Part shown: one piece after another, positions 63,183-64,000 of the stretch
Position numbering within the stretch: the first letter of the stretch is position 1
How the letters are laid out: the number at the start of each line of letters is the position of its first letter
Assembly: GCA_025937785.1 (NCBI GenBank)
Contig: JAICQQ010000011.1
Span: forward strand, 1 to 64,000
Length of the DNA stretch: 64,000 nucleotides
Reading direction: 5' to 3'
Source of the DNA: Polyangiaceae bacterium
GTDB lineage: Bacteria; Myxococcota_A; Polyangia; Polyangiales; Polyangiaceae
Made by a program: the position numbers and the translations under genes
Notes under the pieces: model-generated
Database searches by the model: none
What the model saw: only the letters and a program-made list of their open reading frames with translations
Told to the model about the DNA's origin: nothing

Positions 63183-63896
63183 TTAGACCGAGTGGCTCGG
63201 ATCGACCGCGCCGAGCACTGCCACTTGGATCTCGAGCCGGCGCTCGCGACTGATGGGGCTGCCGTCGACCTCCACGATCTTGAAGCGATCGTAGACGCGC
63301 TGCCCGTTCGTGCGCACCTGCGAGCTGTTGATCTGGACGCGCGCCGCGAACAAGGCGCTGGCAAGCGCCTGAAGCAGCCCCGAGCGATCGTCCGTCTCGA
63401 CTTCCAACGTCGTGAACGTGCCATCATCGGATTCGATGAAACGCACCATCGTTTCGACGGGGCGGTCGTACTTGCGAGGCAGTGGTTGTGGCAGCGTGCC
63501 ACCGCGCCCCGCGAGCATGTCGCCCAGCACCTGACGCAGGCGATCGAGCTCGATGGCTACGTCGACCGGTGGCTCTTTGGGTTCGCGCCGGAAGATCCAA
63601 AACACGTCTACGGCTTCCGCTTCGCCCGCGGGGTTGACGCGCGTGTAGGCTTCGGCGCTCGCGATGTCGAAGCCGCACGTCACCAGTGCGGCCGTGATGG
63701 TCGCCAAGAGCCCTGGTGTGTCTTTGGCGACGACGCACAAGCCGACTTGGTGACCGCGGTGGCGCTCGAACGTATCCAAGCTGACGAGTGAGCTGCCGCG
63801 GCGCGCAGCGATCTTCGCGTGAGCAGCGATCGTGGCCGCGTCGTAGCGACTCGCATACTCGGCCCCCAGCGATTCGCGGAACTTACGGGTCGACAT
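63183..63896 (-). CDS. GlnD-like protein with two ACT domains
   Basis: A 237-residue protein. After a short basic N-terminus (KFRESLGAEYASRYDAATIA) come two ACT-type regulatory domains: about 47-130 (VGLCVVAKDTPGLLATITAA) and about 160-235 (TLEVETDDRSGLLQALASAL). They resemble the C-terminal glutamine-sensing part of PII uridylyltransferase (GlnD), but the nucleotidyltransferase and HD domains are absent. It may sense an amino acid on its own. ATG at 63896 or 63935 are possible starts. Confidence 0.75.
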   Translation of the reverse strand: MSTRKFRESLGAEYASRYDAATIAAHAKIAARRGSSLVSLDTFERHRGHQVGLCVVAKDTPGLLATITAALVTCGFDIASAEAYTRVNPAGEAEAVDVFWIFRREPKEPPVDVAIELDRLRQVLGDMLAGRGGTLPQPLPRKYDRPVETMVRFIESDDGTFTTLEVETDDRSGLLQALASALFAARVQINSSQVRTNGQRVYDRFKIVEVDGSPISRERRLEIQVAVLGAVDPSHSV

Positions 63897-64000
63897 GGGT
63901 TCCCGTGGGGTCTCTCCTGAAGGTGCAGCGGTCATGCCGGCTGTACCGTAGGAGTCCCTCTGTTTCTTGAGCGTACCAAGTGGGGGTCAACTTCGCCGAA

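Overview
The window is a contiguous piece of a GC-rich chromosome (about two thirds GC by eye) of a delta-proteobacterium-like organism, most probably a myxobacterium (Myxococcota, Polyangiales-like). The evidence is a Ser/Thr protein kinase with the HRDVSPQN catalytic loop typical of myxobacteria, a TPR/PEGA-type protein, long Cys-rich and Ser/Thr-rich lipoproteins, a MopE-like metal-binding motif, FHA and HEAT-repeat proteins, and a membrane Fe-S oxidoreductase of the FadF/EMO kind. The genus cannot be fixed from the sequence. No rRNA, tRNA, CRISPR array, transposase or prophage was seen.

Layout. 1-5.9 kb: 3' end of rpoB, then rpoC. 6-11.8 kb: an NCS2-type permease (minus), then a large probable PPi-dependent PEP carboxykinase with a small membrane protein behind it (plus). 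11.8-15.5 kb (minus): DAHP synthase, MlaE-like permease, an MlaF-like ATPase with unusual catalytic residues, and a short-chain dehydrogenase. The DAHP synthase is preceded by an aromatic-rich leader peptide and an intrinsic terminator, a transcription attenuator. 15.6-24.2 kb: an OmpA-domain/beta-barrel protein, gluconokinase, a TPR/PEGA protein, a Ser/Thr kinase, two lipoproteins, smpB and a small gene. 23.2-26 kb (minus): ECF sigma factor, anti-sigma-like membrane protein and an exported protein in one overlapping unit. 26-36.6 kb: a small Ala/Glu lipoprotein with a clear terminator, a double-FHA protein, a 33-repeat Cys-rich surface protein, a methyltransferase, two more lipoproteins, an AGPS-like FAD oxidase, and prfA with a small partner gene.

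36.7-39.8 kb: a DUF362 protein and a NapH-like polyferredoxin as a redox pair. 39.9-41.6 kb: an HD phosphohydrolase and an overlapping small OB-fold-like protein in a patch near 50% GC, probably acquired. 41.6-44.9 kb (minus): phosphatidylserine decarboxylase coupled by ATGA to a methyltransferase with a disordered extension of about 530 residues. 45-49.5 kb (minus): a DUF4175-type coiled-coil membrane protein coupled to a peptidase-MA-like protein. 49.5-57 kb: two small conserved genes, the EMO-like Fe-S oxidoreductase, a DnaJ-C-like tail-anchored protein, a MopE-motif lipoprotein and a membrane HEAT protein. 57.2-57.4 kb: a noncoding inverted repeat (MITE/REP-like). 57.4-64 kb: CAAX-type protease, nadC and birA in tandem (plus), an ECF sigma factor, nnr, a coiled-coil protein and a GlnD-like double ACT protein.

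The strongest new observation is the aromatic amino acid leader-peptide attenuator in front of the DAHP synthase gene. Next come the HD/OB-fold low-GC pair, the long Cys-rich repeat protein, the MlaF-like ATPase with altered catalytic positions, and the 10-bp-periodic inverted repeat. Functions named for lipoproteins and hypothetical genes are limited to what their sequence shows.
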